Positions 60,849 through 64,000 of a stretch of 64,000 nucleotides of DNA are shown here, piece by piece. The first letter of the stretch is position 1. Each line of letters begins with the position of its first letter. The stretch is from assembly GCF_003319125.1 (NCBI RefSeq), contig NZ_QOHG01000014.1, positions 1 to 64,000 of the forward strand, read 5' to 3'. Source of the stretch: Blastococcus sp. TF02A-26. Lineage in GTDB: Bacteria > Actinomycetota > Actinomycetes > Mycobacteriales > Geodermatophilaceae. Both the position numbers and the translations under genes were made by a program. The notes beneath the pieces were generated by a model. It worked only from the letters and a program-made list of their open reading frames with translations. It did no database searches and was not told the origin of the DNA.

Positions 60849-62174
60849 TCAGGACGCCGGCCATCCCGACGGCGAGGGCAGCGCAGGGAGCCCGTCCGCG
60901 TCCGTGCGCGGCACCGGCAGCTCGTCGTCGGCATGGTCGTCGTCGGCCCGGCCGGCGTGCAGCAGGCCGCGCCCGCGGGCCTTGGCGCCGTACATGGCGA
61001 GGTCGGCCTCGGCCAGCACGTCGGTGATCGCCGTTCCGGCCGGTGCCACGGCCAGCCCGATGCTGACCGACACCCGCACCGTCCGCCGGCCCACCTCGAC
61101 CTCGTCGGCCAGCTCCCCCACGAGGCGCTGCCCGACCGCCGCCGCGTCGTCGGCGGAGAGGCCCGGGAGGACCGCGGCGAACTCGTCGCCCCCGAGCCGG
61201 CCGACGACCGCCCCGGGGAAGGCGATCAGGCCCGCCTCGAGCCGCTGCGCCAGCCGTGCCAGCAACTGGTCCCCGACGGCGTGGCCCGCCCGGTCGTTGA
61301 CCTCCTTGAAGCGGTCGACGTCGACGAAGAGGACGGCGCCGCCCCGGGCGGCGAGCGCCTCCTGCCCCGCGGCCAGGAGGTGCCCGCGGTTGGCCAGGCC
61401 GGTCAGCGGGTCCTGCCGGGCGGTCCGGGTGAGCGCCCGCCGCCAGGCGTCGGAGTCGGTCGCGATGGTGGTCAGCCGCGCCACGGTGTCGTCCAGCGCC
61501 AGCCGCTGGTGCGCGTCTGCGCCCGGAGCCAGCTCGCGGACGGCGCTGCGCACCAGGGCCAGGACCCCGTCCAGCGGCGAGCCGGTGGCCACGGCCTCCA
61601 GCACGCGGTTCTGCACGGCCAGCAGGCGGGCGTCCCACGAGTGCGCGATGAGCTGCCGGCGCAGCGACAGGACGCTGCGCACCAGGCGGGCCTGCATCTG
61701 CAGGACCTCCACCTGGGCGTCCGGGAACTCGCGGACCCGGACGTCGCGGACGCCGAGTGCCCCGAGGACGACTCCGTCCTCGTCGACCAGCGGCACGCCC
61801 AGGTAGGAGCGGACCGCACCGGCGGCCACGGCCGGGTTCGCCGCGAGGACGGGGTGCGCGCGGGCGTCCTCCACCCGCAGCGGCTCCCCCGAGGCGACCA
61901 CGTGCGCGGCGAACGAGACCTCGTCGGGCTCCTCGGACGACGGCGCCCCGAGACCGGTCTCCGCCGGGTGCACCTGCACGCCCGGGCCGACCAGCTCGAT
62001 CGCCGCGACCGGCGCCCCGAGGGCGTGGGCCGCGTGGGCGACGACGGCGTCCAGATCGGCGTCCCCCACGTGCCCGGTCAGCCGGTGGCCGGCGAGGGCG
62101 GCGAGCCGTGCCGGATCGGCGACGGCGCGGGAGACGGACTGCACCTCCGAACGGTAACCGCTCAGCGTCACCAT
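60849..62174 (-). CDS. GAF-GGDEF diguanylate cyclase
   Basis: 441-residue predicted c-di-GMP synthase. N-terminal GAF domain (about 20-190; AIELVGPGVQVHPAETGL, SYLGVPLVDEDGVVLGALGV), a helical linker, and a C-terminal GGDEF domain with DPLTGLANRGHLL, VLFVDVDRFKEVNDRAGHAVGDQLL and the intact RLGGDEFAAVL (about residue 325). The product-inhibition RxxD site five residues before GGDEF is absent (GAVV instead), so the enzyme may escape feedback inhibition. Start: ATG 62174; GTG 62180 two codons earlier is equally possible. It is divergent from the Gfo/Idh gene (85-base gap). Confidence 0.9.
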   Translation of the reverse strand: MVTLSGYRSEVQSVSRAVADPARLAALAGHRLTGHVGDADLDAVVAHAAHALGAPVAAIELVGPGVQVHPAETGLGAPSSEEPDEVSFAAHVVASGEPLRVEDARAHPVLAANPAVAAGAVRSYLGVPLVDEDGVVLGALGVRDVRVREFPDAQVEVLQMQARLVRSVLSLRRQLIAHSWDARLLAVQNRVLEAVATGSPLDGVLALVRSAVRELAPGADAHQRLALDDTVARLTTIATDSDAWRRALTRTARQDPLTGLANRGHLLAAGQEALAARGGAVLFVDVDRFKEVNDRAGHAVGDQLLARLAQRLEAGLIAFPGAVVGRLGGDEFAAVLPGLSADDAAAVGQRLVGELADEVEVGRRTVRVSVSIGLAVAPAGTAITDVLAEADLAMYGAKARGRGLLHAGRADDDHADDELPVPRTDADGLPALPSPSGWPAS

Positions 62175-62259
62175 GCACACACGGTCCGACACTGATCCTC
62201 GGAAACCGTCCGACTCGTCAGGCGGACCACCGGGCAGGTGCGGGGTGCATGATCGGGAG

Positions 62260-63288
62260 ATGGACAGCGTGCGCGTCGGCCTGGTCGGATACGGATTCGG
62301 CGGTCGCTGGTTCCACGCGCCGCTGCTCGCCTCGGCCCCGGAGATCGACCTCCTCGGCGTGGTGACGAACTCCCCCGAGCGGCGTGCCCTCGTCGCCGCG
62401 GACCACCCCGGGCTGGACACGTTCGGCTCGCTGGAGGAACTCGCGGCGGCCGGCGCCGAGGCCGTCGCCATCTCCACGCCGGCCGACACCCACAGCACGG
62501 TGACCGACCGCGCCCTGGAACTCGGGCTCGCGGTCGTCTGCGACAAGCCGTTCGCGCTCGACGCCGCGGCCGCCCGGCGCAGCGTCGAGCTCGCCGCCGC
62601 CCGGGGCCTGCCCCTGGCGCCGTACCAGAACCGGCGGTGGGACTCCGACTTCCGCACCGTGCGCACGCTGGTCGCCGACGGCCGTCTGGGACGGGTCACC
62701 CGCTTCGAGTCGCGGTTCGAGCGGTTCGCGCCGGAGCCCGGTCCGCCGGCCGCAGGGGGCGGGACGCTGCTGGACTTCCACAGCCACCTGGTCGACCAGG
62801 CGCTCGTGCTCCTCGGCCCGGTCGCGGCGGTGTACGCCGAGTGGAGGGTGCGCGACAGCGGCCGGGACGACGACGTCTTCGTGGCACTGACCCACGCCGA
62901 CGGCGCGCGGTCCCACCTGTGGGGCAGCTGGTCCCAGGGCGCGCCGGGCGACCGGTTCCGCGTCTCGGGCACCGAGGGCGCCTACGTCGTCGGCGGCCCG
63001 ATGGACGGGCAGGAGGCCGCCATCCTGGCCGGCCGCACGCCGGCCGGTGAGGGCGAGCGCTGGGGCGTCGAGCCCCCGGAGCGCTACGGCCGGCTGCGCC
63101 GGGGGGACGACGGGGAGGTCGTGCCGACCGAGCGCGGCCGGTGGGACGTCTTCTACCCCGCCTTCGCCGCGGCGGTCCGCGGCGAGGGCGCCGTGCCGGT
63201 CGACCCGTGGGACGCCGTCGCGACGGCCACGGTGCTGGACGCCGCCCGTCGCAGTGCCACCACGGGCGAGGTCGTCCGGCTGCGCTGA
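62260..63288 (+). CDS. Gfo/Idh/MocA-type NAD(P)-dependent oxidoreductase
   Basis: 342 residues. N-terminal Rossmann fold (VRVGLVGYGFGGRWFHAPLLA), the conserved AISTPADTHSTVTDRALELG and catalytic Lys in VVCDKPFALDAAAA (the EKP position reads DKP), then the C-terminal alpha/beta domain with GGTLLDFHSHLVDQALVLLG containing the DxxxH motif. It resembles the YdgJ/scyllo-inositol or sugar dehydrogenase group; substrate unknown. ATG 62260 with GGGAG just before it. The end of the gene overlaps the bidirectional terminator shared with meaA. Confidence 0.88.
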   Translation: MDSVRVGLVGYGFGGRWFHAPLLASAPEIDLLGVVTNSPERRALVAADHPGLDTFGSLEELAAAGAEAVAISTPADTHSTVTDRALELGLAVVCDKPFALDAAAARRSVELAAARGLPLAPYQNRRWDSDFRTVRTLVADGRLGRVTRFESRFERFAPEPGPPAAGGGTLLDFHSHLVDQALVLLGPVAAVYAEWRVRDSGRDDDVFVALTHADGARSHLWGSWSQGAPGDRFRVSGTEGAYVVGGPMDGQEAAILAGRTPAGEGERWGVEPPERYGRLRRGDDGEVVPTERGRWDVFYPAFAAAVRGEGAVPVDPWDAVATATVLDAARRSATTGEVVRLR

Positions 63289-63302
63289 GCCGGACGACCT
63301 CG
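63267..63302. terminator. Bidirectional terminator overlapping the stop codon of the Gfo/Idh gene
   Basis: CGAGGTCGTCCGGCT (63267-63281) pairs perfectly with 63288-63302 over 15 positions; the six-base loop contains the start of the TGA stop. It also ends just beyond the meaA stop at 63308. Confidence 0.8.
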
Positions 63303-63307
63303 GAGGC

Positions 63308-64000
63308 TCAGGCGGGCGTCGGCACCCGGTCGCCGGACTCCGCGGGCAGCCCGTTCGCCTCGCGCACGACGTCGACGATCTGGCCCATGATGTCGGTCAG
63401 CCCGAAGTCCTTGGGCGTGAACACCCGGGCGACGCCCTGCTCCCGCAGCCGGCGGGCGTCGCTGTCGGGGACGATCCCGCCGACGACCACCGGGACGTCG
63501 TCGAGGCCGGCCTCGCGCAGACCGCGCAGGACCGCCGGCACGACCTGCAGGTGCGAGCCCGACAGCACCGACAGCCCGATCACGTGCACGTCCTCCTCGA
63601 CGGCGGCCGACACGATCTGGGCGGGCGTGAGCCGGATGCCCTGGTAGACGACCTCGAAGCCGGCGTCCCGGGCGCGCACGGCGATCTGCTCGGCGCCGTT
63701 GGAGTGCCCGTCGAGGCCGGGCTTGCCGACCAGGAACCGCAACCGGCCGCCGAGCTCCTCGCCGGTGGCGCGCACCCGCTCGCGGACGGCGGCCAGGCCC
63801 TCGCCGGCCCCCCCGCCGGTGGCGGCCGCGACCCCGGTGGGCGCGCGGTACTCGCCGAACACCTCGCGCAGCACCCCGGCCCACTCCCCCGTCGTCACAC
63901 CGGCGCGGGCGCACTCGAGGGTGGCCTCCATGAGGTTCTCGTCGGTGCCGGCGACCTGCCGCAGCCGCTCCAGCGCCCGCTGGACCGGCTCGGGGTCGCG
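63308..64000 (-). CDS. meaA: Ethylmalonyl-CoA mutase MeaA, C-terminal part (runs off the right edge)
   Basis: 231 codons of the 3' end of a B12-dependent acyl-CoA mutase. The end of the catalytic barrel is visible (ENLMEATLECARAGVTTGEWAGVLREVFGEYRAPTGV), then the cobalamin-binding domain with LRFLVGKPGLDGHSNGAEQIAVRARDAGFEVVYQGIRLTPAQI (core DGHSNGAEQIAV; the DxHxxG lower-ligand motif is DGHSNG) and GLSVLSGSHLQVVPAVLRGL. The HSNGAEQIA wording is that of MeaA/Ecm rather than methylmalonyl-CoA mutase (which reads DGHDRG). With Ccr and epimerase in the same window it would convert ethylmalonyl-CoA to methylsuccinyl-CoA. The 5' end is outside the window. Confidence 0.92.
   Translation of the reverse strand, partial: RDPEPVQRALERLRQVAGTDENLMEATLECARAGVTTGEWAGVLREVFGEYRAPTGVAAATGGGAGEGLAAVRERVRATGEELGGRLRFLVGKPGLDGHSNGAEQIAVRARDAGFEVVYQGIRLTPAQIVSAAVEEDVHVIGLSVLSGSHLQVVPAVLRGLREAGLDDVPVVVGGIVPDSDARRLREQGVARVFTPKDFGLTDIMGQIVDVVREANGLPAESGDRVPTPA

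Overview
This is a very GC-rich (roughly 72-75 % by eye) stretch of chromosome. The gene content and style point to an actinobacterium: GTG starts are common, stop/start overlaps of the GTGA/ATGA type are frequent, several genes look leaderless, and the set includes the GlgE pathway, NucS, a DivIVA-like protein, a class F sortase, a DUF222 protein and the MeaA/Ccr pair. The overall set fits the family Geodermatophilaceae (Blastococcus/Geodermatophilus/Modestobacter); that placement is inference from gene families, not from a marker gene. I saw no rRNA, tRNA, insertion sequence, prophage or CRISPR array. There is no gene-free stretch over 300 bases; the largest gaps (213-242 bases) hold promoters, terminators and one repeat copy.

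Layout. 1-2.2 kb: a DUF222/HNH-family fragment and a lipoprotein sugar-dehydrogenase-like beta-propeller. 2.3-6.8 kb: gatCAB (with a 59-residue membrane protein wedged between gatA and gatB) and a divergent ACT-domain protein. 6.8-16.7 kb: an immunity-like protein, ligA, a MetE-catalytic-domain protein, a secreted 5'-nucleotidase with an LAYTG cell-wall signal, the sulfur-relay pair cysteine desulfurase/mnmA, and an MFS exporter. 16.8-18.6 kb: etfBA. 18.7-23.8 kb: a five-gene operon of binding protein, two permeases, ATPase and cysteine desulfhydrase. 23.9-25.6 kb: enoyl-CoA hydratase and a lone ABC ATPase. 25.7-39.9 kb: an alpha-glucan/trehalose island (glgX, FHA protein, glgP, glgE, treS, mak, glgB). 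40-45.4 kb: twin HEXXH lipoproteins, a thioredoxin-TPR protein and an FAD oxidoreductase. 45.4-50.7 kb: meaB, thiolase, methylmalonyl-CoA epimerase, phytanoyl-CoA-dioxygenase-like protein and ccr. 50.8-54.7 kb: DivIVA-like coiled coil, membrane protein, DUF4397 protein and class F sortase. 54.7-64 kb: zinc-ribbon protein, double 3-hydroxyacyl-CoA dehydrogenase, nucS, lipoprotein, dicarboxylate-type symporter, NUDIX-like protein, GAF-GGDEF cyclase, Gfo/Idh oxidoreductase and the 3' part of meaA (ethylmalonyl-CoA mutase).

How the genes work together. Two metabolic themes dominate. (i) Glycogen and trehalose: TreS makes maltose from trehalose, Mak phosphorylates it, GlgE polymerises maltose-1-phosphate, GlgB branches the glucan, and GlgP and GlgX take it apart; glgP and glgE fire divergently from one 139-base region. 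(ii) Acyl-CoA/ethylmalonyl-CoA metabolism: thiolase, 3-hydroxyacyl-CoA dehydrogenase, enoyl-CoA hydratase, Ccr, epimerase, MeaB and MeaA, with EtfBA as electron acceptor. Three of these units (etfBA, ccr, the hydroxyacyl-CoA dehydrogenase) carry a similar TTAC-N6-GTAA inverted repeat upstream, suggesting one shared regulator.

The non-coding signals are unusually readable. At least eight genes have a TANNNT hexamer 6-8 bases before the start codon (leaderless promoters). Four genes end in copies of one long hairpin repeat placed 0-6 bases after the stop codon, with compensating changes in the outer stem. I found no clear sign of a wholly new defence or mobile system. The best leads are the shared operator, the covarying terminator repeat, the histone-H1-like tail on GlgB, the predicted NAD/NADP split in the double dehydrogenase, and the small protein inside gatCAB.
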